Of a stretch of DNA of 64,000 bases, positions 42,428 through 50,467 are shown one piece after another. Below the pieces are notes generated by a model, which searched no databases, was not told where the DNA came from, and saw only the letters and a program-made list of their open reading frames with translations. Source of the DNA: DATLWN01 sp964422615 (GTDB taxonomy: Bacteria > Pseudomonadota > Zetaproteobacteria > Mariprofundales > Mariprofundaceae); assembly GCA_964422615.1 (NCBI GenBank), contig CAYRBJ010000002.1, positions 62,001 to 126,000 of the forward strand, in the 5' to 3' direction. Within the stretch, counting starts at the first letter, position 1. Every line of letters begins with the position of its first letter. Made by a program: the position numbers and the translations under genes.

Positions 42428-42989
42428 TGCCCTGGTGATGCTTGTCGCGGCTGCCCTGGCGATTCCGTCTGCCGCGCAGGCGCAAATCTACACCTGGAAG
42501 GATGCCAACGGCAACATCCATTATTCCGATATCCCGGCATCGTCCCGGGCCACCAAGGTCGAAACGGGGCCTGCCGATACAGTGCGTAACCCGAATTTCA
42601 ACCAGGCGCTGATGCGCAAATCCGTTCCCTACCGCGATGTCGGCGGCCAGATGCATGTGGAGGGCCAGGTCGATGGCGTATCGGTCGATTTCGTCGTCGA
42701 TACGGGGGCCAGCATGGTGGTGATTCCTCGGACCGTGGCCGACCAGGCAGGAATATCCACCGAGGGTGCGGCCAGCATCAGCATCCAGACCGCCAATGGC
42801 ATCGTGGATGCGCCTGTAGTGAAACTCGACAGCTTCGATCTCGGCTCGCTACACGTCGATGGCATCAGTGCCGTGGTGCATAACATCGATGCCGGCGGAC
42901 AGATGGGCCTGCTCGGCATGAACTTCCTCAGTGCCTACCGCATGACCATTGATCACGAGCACCACGTATTGATTCTGGATGCGAAATGA
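42387..42989 (+). CDS. retropepsin-like aspartic protease with DUF4124 start
   Basis: 200 aa. A signal peptide ends near AAQAQ (residue 33), followed by a DUF4124-like strand IYTWKDANGNIHYSDIP and a clan AA protease domain with DTGAS (catalytic D105) and LLGMNFL. Predicted periplasmic protease of the TIGR02281 type, which functions as a dimer; no substrate is evident. The ATG at 42387 has GGAGGA eight bases upstream. It overlaps the end of the DUF4438 gene by 41 bases in another frame, a long coding overlap. Confidence 0.85.
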   Translation: MSDRFWAWGALPHSALVMLVAAALAIPSAAQAQIYTWKDANGNIHYSDIPASSRATKVETGPADTVRNPNFNQALMRKSVPYRDVGGQMHVEGQVDGVSVDFVVDTGASMVVIPRTVADQAGISTEGAASISIQTANGIVDAPVVKLDSFDLGSLHVDGISAVVHNIDAGGQMGLLGMNFLSAYRMTIDHEHHVLILDAK

Positions 42990-43801
42990 GCGATCAGCGG
43001 CTGCGCGTGGCCTGCGTGCAGATGTGTTCCGGCGATGACCGGTTGCGCAATCTGGCCGCGGCGGAACGGCTGTTCGATGCGGCGGCATCCGAGGGCGTGC
43101 GCCTGGTCGCGCTGCCCGAAAATTTCTCCTTCATGGGGCGTGATGACGAAAGCCGGCGCGCAGCCGCCGAATACCCCGAAGAGTCCTGGGTGCTGGGTTT
43201 TCTGTCCGAGCAGGCCGAACGTCACCGCATGCATGTGATCGGTGGCAGTGTGCTGCTGAAACAGCGGGATTCCGAGCTTCTGCGCAATGCCTGCCCGGTG
43301 TTCGCGCCGGATGGAAAGCTGCTGGAGATCTACGACAAGATGCATCTGTTCGATGTCGATCTCGGGCCCGAACGCTATCAGGAATCGGCGACGATCCTGG
43401 CCGGGGCTGCGCCGACATCGGTACCGATCGGACCTTGGAAAGTCGGCTTATCCATCTGCTACGATCTGCGCTTCCCCGAGCTTTATCGGCGATATTCCGA
43501 GACGGGCTGCCAAGTGCTGAGCGTACCCTCGGCATTCACCGTGCCCACTGGCAAGGCCCATTGGGAAACGCTGCTGCGGGCCCGGGCCATCGAGAACCAG
43601 GCCTATGTACTGGCGCCCGCACAGGCCGGCGAACATCCGGGCGGGCGCCGCACCTGGGGGCACAGCATGATCGCTGATCCGTGGGGCGAGGTGCTCGGAT
43701 GCCGGGAAGAAGGCGAGGGGCTGGTGCTGGCCGAGCTGGACCTGGCCAGGATCGAGGAGGTGCGGGGCATGATCCCGGCTTTGCACCACCGTCGCCTATA
43801 G
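42986..43801 (+). CDS. nitrilase-superfamily amidohydrolase (Nit1-like)
   Basis: 271 aa with the Glu-Lys-Cys triad E45 (PENFSF), K118 (YDKMHLFDVD) and C158 (SICYDLRFPE). YDKMHLFDVD and the RARAIENQAYV segment are typical of the Nit1 group, which hydrolyses deaminated glutathione. The ATG overlaps the protease stop by 4 bases. It is the last gene of the trmB operon and is convergent with the TonB-receptor gene. Confidence 0.9.
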   Translation: MSDQRLRVACVQMCSGDDRLRNLAAAERLFDAAASEGVRLVALPENFSFMGRDDESRRAAAEYPEESWVLGFLSEQAERHRMHVIGGSVLLKQRDSELLRNACPVFAPDGKLLEIYDKMHLFDVDLGPERYQESATILAGAAPTSVPIGPWKVGLSICYDLRFPELYRRYSETGCQVLSVPSAFTVPTGKAHWETLLRARAIENQAYVLAPAQAGEHPGGRRTWGHSMIADPWGEVLGCREEGEGLVLAELDLARIEEVRGMIPALHHRRL

Positions 43802-43824
43802 CATCGGCTACTGTGGCATGCGGG

Positions 43825-45867
43825 CTAGTAGTGGACGGTCAGCTTGCACAGATAGCTTTGCTGGATGCGTGAGGCGTATTCCAGAAAATTGTTGTTTTCC
43901 TCCCAGTGCGACGCCTGCAGCAGGTTTTTGCCGATGAGATCGACCTCGATCCTCTTGTTCGGTATCCAGCCGATGCGCGCGTCCAGGCGCGTATAGGGCT
44001 GCACATCGAAGCGGTTGCCGGCGGCGCTCCAGCGGATGGCGCCGAAATAATACAGGTTCATGTCCATCTCGAGATGCGTAAGCGGATTGAGGCTCAGGCC
44101 CGCCGTGTATTGCCAGCGCGGGGTTTTCTGGGACACGGAGAAGGCGGTGCCCTGGGCCTCGAAATCCTGGATCGGCGTGGGCCAATAGCGCTGATCCAGG
44201 TAGCTGACCGTGCCCTTGATCTTGCCCCAGTCGCTGAAGCGGTAGGTGAAATCCCCCTCGATGCCCATCACCCGCCCGTCGAGCAGGTTCATCAGATAGT
44301 CCGGCACCACCATATACGGGGCGCCAGCAAACGGGAGGTAGGCATCGGCTTGCTGCAGATGGGCATCGGCGATGCCCCGGTAGTTCATCTGGAACACCGT
44401 GGCCTGCAGCAGCAGGTCGTTGGTAGGGAAAAAGCGGTATCCCGCCTCGTAGGATACAAGCCTTTCGGGATGGACGATGCCGGTGCCCAGCAGGCGCACC
44501 ACATATCCCGGTCCGCCACCGGCATTGAAGCTGATGCCGTTCTCCACCATGTCCGGGAAGCGCACGGCCTGCGAGTAGGCGGCCCACAAAGCCCAGGTGT
44601 CCGCCGTATAGATCAGGCGTGCACTCGGTTCGTTCTGCCAGTTGGCATACCGGTTCCGCTCAACCTTGGTGCCGAGGATCAGGTGCAGCCTGTCCGTGAG
44701 CCGGTATTCGTCATTGAGGAAAAACGAATGCAGCACATTGCGCCGGCTGGCCAGTTGCATCACGGCGGTGTCGGTGAAGTCGCTGTAGGAGTCGCGGAAG
44801 TCGTAGCCCAGCGACACCAGCTGGTGCGGCAACTGCGACAGGTTGAACTGCAGGTCGAGATCGTAGGTATCGCGCTTCTCCCCGAAGAACGGCGTGGACA
44901 CCGCGTATTGGTCGTAGAACGCCTGCGTCACCATCTGCGTGTCCGCCGACAGGCTGTTCTGCACCTTCATCACCACATTGCGCCCGGTATACAGGTTGTT
45001 GCTGGTGTACGGTACCGGATAGGTGCCGGGCTGGCTTTCGATGGCCCCGAAGGCGCCGGCCAGGACACGGTAGCTGTCTCCGTGCAGCGAGATGTGGGTA
45101 TCCCCCTTGTCCCAATCGAGTCGGAAGCCTCCCTGGCTGAGGTTCCGGTGGTCGGGCGCCTTCTGGCCGGATGGCAACAGGAAGCCGCCCCTGTTCTCGC
45201 TCATGCCGTAGACACGGTAGGCGGCATGGCCACTGCTGCCGCCTACACGGATGGTGGTGAAGCCCTTTTCATGGCTGCCCGTACCACCGGAGATCATCAG
45301 TCCCTGAGTGTCACGGGCGTTCTTGGTGATGATGTTGATGACACCGTTGACGGCGTTGGCACCCCACACGGCACCGCTCGGTCCGCGCAGTACCTCGATA
45401 CGTTCGATATCCTGCATCGGATAGTTCAAGGCCGGCCACCACACCCCGGCAAATGTGGGCGAATACACCGGCCGGCCATCGATCAGCACGAGCAGCTTGT
45501 TGGAGAACAGGTCGTTCTGGCCGCGGATGGAGATCGAATACTGGTTGGCGTTGATCTGTTGCACGTTGACGCCTGGAGCAAGGCGCAGGGCTTCCGGGAT
45601 ACTTTGGGCGCCTGAACGGCGAATGTCGTCCTGCGTGATCACGAACAGGGCCGCGGCCGTTGAATAGTACTTCTGCTTACGCTTGGAGGGAGAGGTGACG
45701 GTGACGTTCATCAGATCCTTCAGACTCAGTTCCATCAAGTCCGTCACCGAAGCGCTGGATGCTGCCGAGGCCCGCCTGGCGGTCGCCGGTATCAGTATCA
45801 ATGCCGCCGCCAGCAACATCAGGCAGAACTGCAGGCTGGGCGCGAAGCGTTGCTTATTGCCGTTCAT
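43825..45867 (-). CDS. TonB-dependent outer-membrane receptor
   Basis: 680 aa with a signal peptide, a plug domain (about 70-185: VITQDDIRRSGAQSIPEAL, SIRGQNDLFSNKLLVLIDGR, IERIEVLRGPSGAVWG, GVINIITKNA) and a beta-barrel ending in a C-terminal TVHY. No extended N-terminal signalling domain is present. The ligand is unknown (siderophore, vitamin B12 or other). Its start overlaps the hybrid-kinase gene by 4 bases, so it is co-translated with a signalling protein. Confidence 0.92.
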   Translation of the reverse strand: MNGNKQRFAPSLQFCLMLLAAALILIPATARRASAASSASVTDLMELSLKDLMNVTVTSPSKRKQKYYSTAAALFVITQDDIRRSGAQSIPEALRLAPGVNVQQINANQYSISIRGQNDLFSNKLLVLIDGRPVYSPTFAGVWWPALNYPMQDIERIEVLRGPSGAVWGANAVNGVINIITKNARDTQGLMISGGTGSHEKGFTTIRVGGSSGHAAYRVYGMSENRGGFLLPSGQKAPDHRNLSQGGFRLDWDKGDTHISLHGDSYRVLAGAFGAIESQPGTYPVPYTSNNLYTGRNVVMKVQNSLSADTQMVTQAFYDQYAVSTPFFGEKRDTYDLDLQFNLSQLPHQLVSLGYDFRDSYSDFTDTAVMQLASRRNVLHSFFLNDEYRLTDRLHLILGTKVERNRYANWQNEPSARLIYTADTWALWAAYSQAVRFPDMVENGISFNAGGGPGYVVRLLGTGIVHPERLVSYEAGYRFFPTNDLLLQATVFQMNYRGIADAHLQQADAYLPFAGAPYMVVPDYLMNLLDGRVMGIEGDFTYRFSDWGKIKGTVSYLDQRYWPTPIQDFEAQGTAFSVSQKTPRWQYTAGLSLNPLTHLEMDMNLYYFGAIRWSAAGNRFDVQPYTRLDARIGWIPNKRIEVDLIGKNLLQASHWEENNNFLEYASRIQQSYLCKLTVHY

Positions 45868-48623
45868 GCTCTGCCGATCGCGTTCTGGATGGCCTGCTGC
45901 AGGGGCTTGGAAAGATACGGCTTTTGCAGGAATCCGGCCGGAGAGATGTCCTTGAACTGCTGGAAGGCCTCCTCACGTGAGTAGCCGCTGGACAGAATCA
46001 CCTTCACATTGGCGTCGATATGGCGCAGTTGTTCAAAGGCCTCCCTCCCGTCCATGACCGGCATGGTAAGATCAAGGAGAACAACAGCAATATCCTTGTG
46101 GTATTTGCGGAAGGTATCGATACATTCATGGCCGTTTTCGGCGGTCAGCACCTTGTATCCCATGCGCTGCAGGATAGCCTCGACAATGGATCTGACGACG
46201 CGCTCGTCGTCCACCAGAAGGATGGTGGTACGGTTGTCGGTCGTCGGCGCAGCGGCGTCCACAGGCTTCAGGCCGGCAGCTGACAGAGAGACCTTGTCCT
46301 GAACGGAGGATACGGGAAGATAGACGCGGACCGTGGTTCCGGATCCGGGCTGGCTTATGATGCGGATGGAGCCCTGATGGCTGCGCACGATACCAAGGAC
46401 CGCACTCATACCCAGCCCCCGTCCCGTGAACTTGGTCGAAAAGAATGGGTCGAAGATGCGCTGTAAGGTTTGCTCATCCATGCCGCAGCCGCTGTCGCGC
46501 ACCTCGAGGCAGACATAGGGTCCCGGAAGCGGGGTGTGCTCGAGATATTCGCTGTGCAGATCGCTTGCCAGCGCTCCGATGCGGCGGGTCGATATCGATA
46601 TCGTGCCGGAGACGTCTCCGATGGCTTCCGATGCGTTGGTGATCAGGTTCATCACGATCTGTTGCAGCTGCGTTTTGTCGGCATCGACCATGGGCAGAAC
46701 CGGATCGAGATCCGTGTCGAGCGTGGCTTTTTTGGACACGAACACGTCCAGAAGCTGTGCCGTTTCCTCGACCAGTTCGGACAGATTGACCGGCTCGACC
46801 ATGGTCTTTCCCTGGCCCGAGTAGGCGAGCATCTGCCGGCACAAATCGGCAGCCCGTTCACAGGAAACGGTGATGCTTCCGATCTCCTTTTCCAGTTCGC
46901 TATCGGCATGCAGTTTCAGTCTCATCAGTTCGGCGTTACCGAGAATGGCGGAAAGCAGGTTGTTGAAATCGTGGGCGATACCGCCAGCGAGAATACCCAA
47001 GGACTCCAGGCGCTGGACATGGGCCATGCGCCGTTCCATATCGGCCTTTTCCTCCTTGGCCTCGATCTGGGTGGTGATGTCACGGAGGACACCCTCGATG
47101 CCGCTGAGCTCCCCTCTGGTATCGCGGATCATGTTGGCCGATGCAGCTACCCAGATGATGCTGCCATCCTTGCGCCGCAAGCGGGTTTCGAAGTTCATCA
47201 GAGATCCGTCCGATTTGGCGAAGGCCACCCTGAACGAGCGCAGGCCGTTCGTATCCGCAAATATATTCGCCATGGGCATGTTCTTCATCTCGTCCAGTGT
47301 GTATCCGAGCAGGCTGGAGGCAGATTTCGAGACCCAGGCCAGGGTGGCGTCTGGCGCAACGCGGTAATAGGTGTCGAGCATGTTGTCGAGAGTTGACTGC
47401 AGTTCGTCGTGCGCCCGTGCGATCTCCTCCTGGCTGGCCAGCAGTCGCCGGTTGGCCTCTTGCAGGGCCAGCGTGCGATCCAGGACGCGTTTTTCGAGTT
47501 CCTCATTCACGTTGGCCAGGGTTTGCTGCACAAGCTTGCGCTCCGTGATGTCGACGAAGGATCCGAACATCCCCTGTTCGTCCTCGAACTGGACCGGCAC
47601 GATGGTCAACTCGACCCAGACCGTCGAACCATCGAGCTTGCGCAGTGGCAGTTCGAAGGAGTGAAGGCTGCCCTGAGCGGAGACAATGGCCAGGATCTGC
47701 TGGCGGTCGGCCGGGTTCTGATAAAGCATGGTGGTACCGGTCAGATCCTCCGGCGGATGACCCTCTGCCATCAGATGCAGGGCGGCCTGGTTGATAAAAA
47801 GGATGCTGCCCTGTTCATCCCGGCGCGAAATGATGATGGGCATCGGGGTGGCCTCGGCGATGATGCGGAAGCGCTTCTCGCTTTCCCTGAGTTGCTGCTG
47901 GCTGTGTTCTGTGGCGATAAAACCTTCCTCTACCTTCCGGACCATCATATTGTATCCGGAAAGCAAGTCGTTGATTTCGCGGATGTCGGAGACTTCCGAA
48001 TGCCGCAACGAATAGTCCTGCTGGTCGCTGGCACGCCGCATCAGCCGGGCCAGGGACACGATGGGAGAAGTGATTTTCTTCTGCAGACTCATGGCGATAA
48101 TCAATGCCAGGATCAGGCTGGACGTCATGACGAGGCTGATGGTGATGATGCTTGTGCGTTTGCTGTTGGATAGGGCATCGAGATTGGATTCGATGTAGAT
48201 GACACCGATGGGTACGCCCCTTTTCATGATGGGCTCGTACAGCTCCATGTGGTGTCCCACGATGTGGAACCCTTTGGTTTCGAATGGCACCAACTGTGCC
48301 TTGGTGCCGTTGTTGCCGGTAGCAACGTCGGCCAGCACATCGCCATTCGCCGAGAACAGCCTTAGGCGTGCGATGTCCTTGTTGCCCTTCAGACCATCCA
48401 GTAATTTTTGCGCGAGGCGCTTGTCGGAAAAGAGCAGTGCGGGTTTGGCTGCCAAACCGATCACCTCGGCGCGTGCAATCAGCACCTGCTTGGCCTCATG
48501 CTCCAGCATCGACTGATTGCTGCTGATCCATACCCCGCCCATGACCAGGATAGCCAATCCAAGGGTCAAGATGAACGAGAGCTGCAGTTTGCGCTGGATG
48601 GAGGATAAGGGCGGCTTGCTCAT
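45864..48623 (-). CDS. hybrid sensor histidine kinase, CHASE8-like
   Basis: 919 aa. Helices at about 16-33 and 158-178 flank a periplasmic domain resembling CHASE8. Then come HAMP (180-235), PAS (245-370), coiled coil, PAS (415-530), HisKA with phospho-accepting His in GGIAHDFNNLLSAI, HATPase_c (DSGCGMDE, GRGLGMSAVLG) and a receiver with LLDLTMPVMDG near 860. It senses through the membrane and phosphorylates itself; no separate regulator is adjacent. The yfiR-like gene upstream overlaps it by 4 bases, and TonB receptor downstream by 4. Confidence 0.9.
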   Translation of the reverse strand: MSKPPLSSIQRKLQLSFILTLGLAILVMGGVWISSNQSMLEHEAKQVLIARAEVIGLAAKPALLFSDKRLAQKLLDGLKGNKDIARLRLFSANGDVLADVATGNNGTKAQLVPFETKGFHIVGHHMELYEPIMKRGVPIGVIYIESNLDALSNSKRTSIITISLVMTSSLILALIIAMSLQKKITSPIVSLARLMRRASDQQDYSLRHSEVSDIREINDLLSGYNMMVRKVEEGFIATEHSQQQLRESEKRFRIIAEATPMPIIISRRDEQGSILFINQAALHLMAEGHPPEDLTGTTMLYQNPADRQQILAIVSAQGSLHSFELPLRKLDGSTVWVELTIVPVQFEDEQGMFGSFVDITERKLVQQTLANVNEELEKRVLDRTLALQEANRRLLASQEEIARAHDELQSTLDNMLDTYYRVAPDATLAWVSKSASSLLGYTLDEMKNMPMANIFADTNGLRSFRVAFAKSDGSLMNFETRLRRKDGSIIWVAASANMIRDTRGELSGIEGVLRDITTQIEAKEEKADMERRMAHVQRLESLGILAGGIAHDFNNLLSAILGNAELMRLKLHADSELEKEIGSITVSCERAADLCRQMLAYSGQGKTMVEPVNLSELVEETAQLLDVFVSKKATLDTDLDPVLPMVDADKTQLQQIVMNLITNASEAIGDVSGTISISTRRIGALASDLHSEYLEHTPLPGPYVCLEVRDSGCGMDEQTLQRIFDPFFSTKFTGRGLGMSAVLGIVRSHQGSIRIISQPGSGTTVRVYLPVSSVQDKVSLSAAGLKPVDAAAPTTDNRTTILLVDDERVVRSIVEAILQRMGYKVLTAENGHECIDTFRKYHKDIAVVLLDLTMPVMDGREAFEQLRHIDANVKVILSSGYSREEAFQQFKDISPAGFLQKPYLSKPLQQAIQNAIGRA

Positions 48624-49195
48624 GGGCTTTCCCCGTCGACGATTTCGCCCAGTTGCAAGAGCTGGGCGCTGACATACAGGCCGGAATCTGCAATGGCCTT
48701 TCTATTGATGCGGAAGCTCAGCCTGTCGCCCCTGCGGATAAGCTCGATCATGCCCCCCTTGTCGGCGAACCCCGGAATATCGGAAACAGTCAATATCGGA
48801 AGCTGTTTTGAACTGTCGAGCCATTGCTGCAGGTGGGCTTGTTGATCGCTACCGATAAAAAGCACCTGTGGCCGGCCGAGGCAGGTGAGGTCGGTGCAGG
48901 GGTCGATGCGCAGCCGGGTGCGTCCCGACTTATCCGAGGCGGTGGCGATTCTCTGCATGGCGCCCCGCACCATGTCGTCTCCACTGACAAGCACGGTGAC
49001 CGGCATGTTCCTTTTCTTGTTCGGCCACTCCGTGAATTGGATGAAATTGAAGATATAGGCGGCTTCCAGCGCGTATTCCGAAGCACGCGGATGGATGGGT
49101 TGCCCGGACTGTTCGGGTAAGGCGAATGCCAGGGTGGGGGTAAACAGGAGGATGCCGATGGACAGGTAGTGTCTGGCGATGCGGATCATCTGCAT
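48620..49195 (-). CDS. YfiR-like (DUF4154) periplasmic protein
   Basis: 191 aa with a signal peptide ending near ALA (residue 25) and a DUF4154/YfiR domain: EAAYIFNFIQFTEWP, VTVLVSGDD, and a C-terminal IELIRRGDRLSFRINRKAI. Pseudomonas YfiR is a periplasmic repressor that binds the CHASE8 domain of diguanylate cyclase YfiN in response to redox and envelope stress. Here the target would be the hybrid kinase just downstream, with a 4-base overlap. An ATG at 49189 is an alternative start. Confidence 0.88.
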   Translation of the reverse strand: MQMIRIARHYLSIGILLFTPTLAFALPEQSGQPIHPRASEYALEAAYIFNFIQFTEWPNKKRNMPVTVLVSGDDMVRGAMQRIATASDKSGRTRLRIDPCTDLTCLGRPQVLFIGSDQQAHLQQWLDSSKQLPILTVSDIPGFADKGGMIELIRRGDRLSFRINRKAIADSGLYVSAQLLQLGEIVDGESP

Positions 49196-49393
49196 GGGGG
49201 CACGGCCCTACGTTTCCGCCGCTGGTCTGACAGCGGCAGGGAACAGAATGGATAACGACACGACATCATCGGTGCATGATTGTAGACATAGGCATCGAGG
49301 TGGACCAGTGAGGCCTCTGTGCGGGTGCAGTCGTCAGCCTGCCAGGGTTGCAATTCACCATGGCCGGCAGGATGATCAAGCCATGGAGCCCGG

Positions 49394-49852
49394 ATGAGCA
49401 GAGCGGATCCCGAACAGCGGCCGAGCCGGGAGCAACTGCGTGCTCATCGCCAGATTTTCTGGGATGCATGGCAGAAGTCCGAGGCCGGACTGCCGCTGAA
49501 TGCCCTGGAGGTTCGTATCGTGCGGGTGATCCGCATGCATCCCGAGTATCATGCGCTGTTCGATGATATGGAGCTGTTCTTGGAACGGGATTTTCACGTC
49601 GATGACGGCATGAATCCGTATCTGCACCTGTCGCTGCACATGGCTCTGGAAGAGCAGGTGGCGACGCGACAACCCCCCGAGGTGGCAATGGCACTGGAAC
49701 AAATGGTCGCTGTCAGGCACATGGATCGGCATGCTGCGCTGCATCTGCTGCTCGAAATCCTGGCGGAAACCGTCTATCTGGCCCAGCGGCGGGGCGATGA
49801 TCCGGATGTGGGTGAATATGCGCGCCGATTACGGGAACTTGGTCGGTCATGA
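49394..49852 (+). CDS. DUF1841 family protein
   Basis: 152 aa with the DUF1841 signature NPYLHLSLHMALEEQVATRQPP near residue 75 and conserved HP and RVIRMHPEY segments. Soluble and helical; function unknown, though the family is widespread in proteobacteria. GGAG precedes the ATG. It overlaps the next gene by 4 bases. Confidence 0.87.
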   Translation: MSRADPEQRPSREQLRAHRQIFWDAWQKSEAGLPLNALEVRIVRVIRMHPEYHALFDDMELFLERDFHVDDGMNPYLHLSLHMALEEQVATRQPPEVAMALEQMVAVRHMDRHAALHLLLEILAETVYLAQRRGDDPDVGEYARRLRELGRS

Positions 49853-50211
49853 TACGGGATCTGCTGGTGGCGGCTGTCTTTTTTTTCGGTCCGATGCTGG
49901 TGATGTTCGTGCTGCGCAATCTGGCATCGATGTTCAGCCTGTGGCTGGTGTTGCGCCGGCAGCAGCGATTACAGCCGAAGGTTATCGACGTCAGTCCCAC
50001 CGTGGATCGGAGCCCATCGCTTGCATTTGTGGCCCTGGCAATCCTGGTCGGCATCCTGTCTGCCTATACGGCCTGGTATCACACCCGGCAGGAGACGGGC
50101 CATAAGCTCAACTTGCAATATGTGCCCGCACATCTGGATGATCATGGGCGCGTGATTCCGGGTAAACTGGTGCCCCGGCCCGGGACGCCGGATTCCGATT
50201 CAGCCCAGTGA
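49849..50211 (+). CDS. small membrane protein, 120 aa
   Basis: Two hydrophobic helices (about 5-24 and 60-77) and a hydrophilic C-terminal half of about 40 residues. No family recognised. It is coupled by a 4-base overlap to the DUF1841 gene, so the two are probably made together. Confidence 0.68.
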   Translation: MIRDLLVAAVFFFGPMLVMFVLRNLASMFSLWLVLRRQQRLQPKVIDVSPTVDRSPSLAFVALAILVGILSAYTAWYHTRQETGHKLNLQYVPAHLDDHGRVIPGKLVPRPGTPDSDSAQ

Positions 50212-50227
50212 GCCCATGGGAGATTGG

Positions 50228-50380
50228 TTAGTTCGCAGGGAAAACCTGGGTCTTGTCGAGATCCGTATTGCTCTTCTTGGGACGGATATTCGTGCCACAA
50301 TGCGGGCACTCGTACAGGTCAGACTTTTCGGCCTTGAATTTTTCTTTGCACCGTGGACAGGTGATCGTGACTTCGCTCAT
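50228..50380 (-). CDS. 50-residue zinc-ribbon protein
   Basis: A complete short gene: ATG at 50380 preceded by CGAGGAG at good spacing, TAA at 50228. The protein carries two CxxC knuckles, CPRC (residues 8-11) and CPHC (25-28), in an MJ0042-like zinc-ribbon arrangement, followed by a short basic segment (RPKKS). Many such ribbons sit in larger proteins; a free-standing one is likely an adaptor or a nucleic-acid or protein contact. The gene is too short to show in common size filters. Confidence 0.8.
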   Translation of the reverse strand: MSEVTITCPRCKEKFKAEKSDLYECPHCGTNIRPKKSNTDLDKTQVFPAN

Positions 50381-50467
50381 GATTTCTCCTCGTAGGCAAC
50401 GGGCAACCGGATCGGAGTGCCGGGGATCCGCTGTCGCACTGTACCGTAATTCAAGGACGGAACGTAC

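Noticed and set aside
43906..45615. 569-codon open frame antisense to the TonB receptor
   Set aside because: The receptor plug and barrel motifs are on the other strand; this frame has no domain.
49196..49393. Cobalamin riboswitch ahead of the yfiR/TonB operon
   Set aside because: There is a small GCCGCTG/CAGCGGC hairpin (49218-49237), but I could not find the conserved B12-box arrangement.
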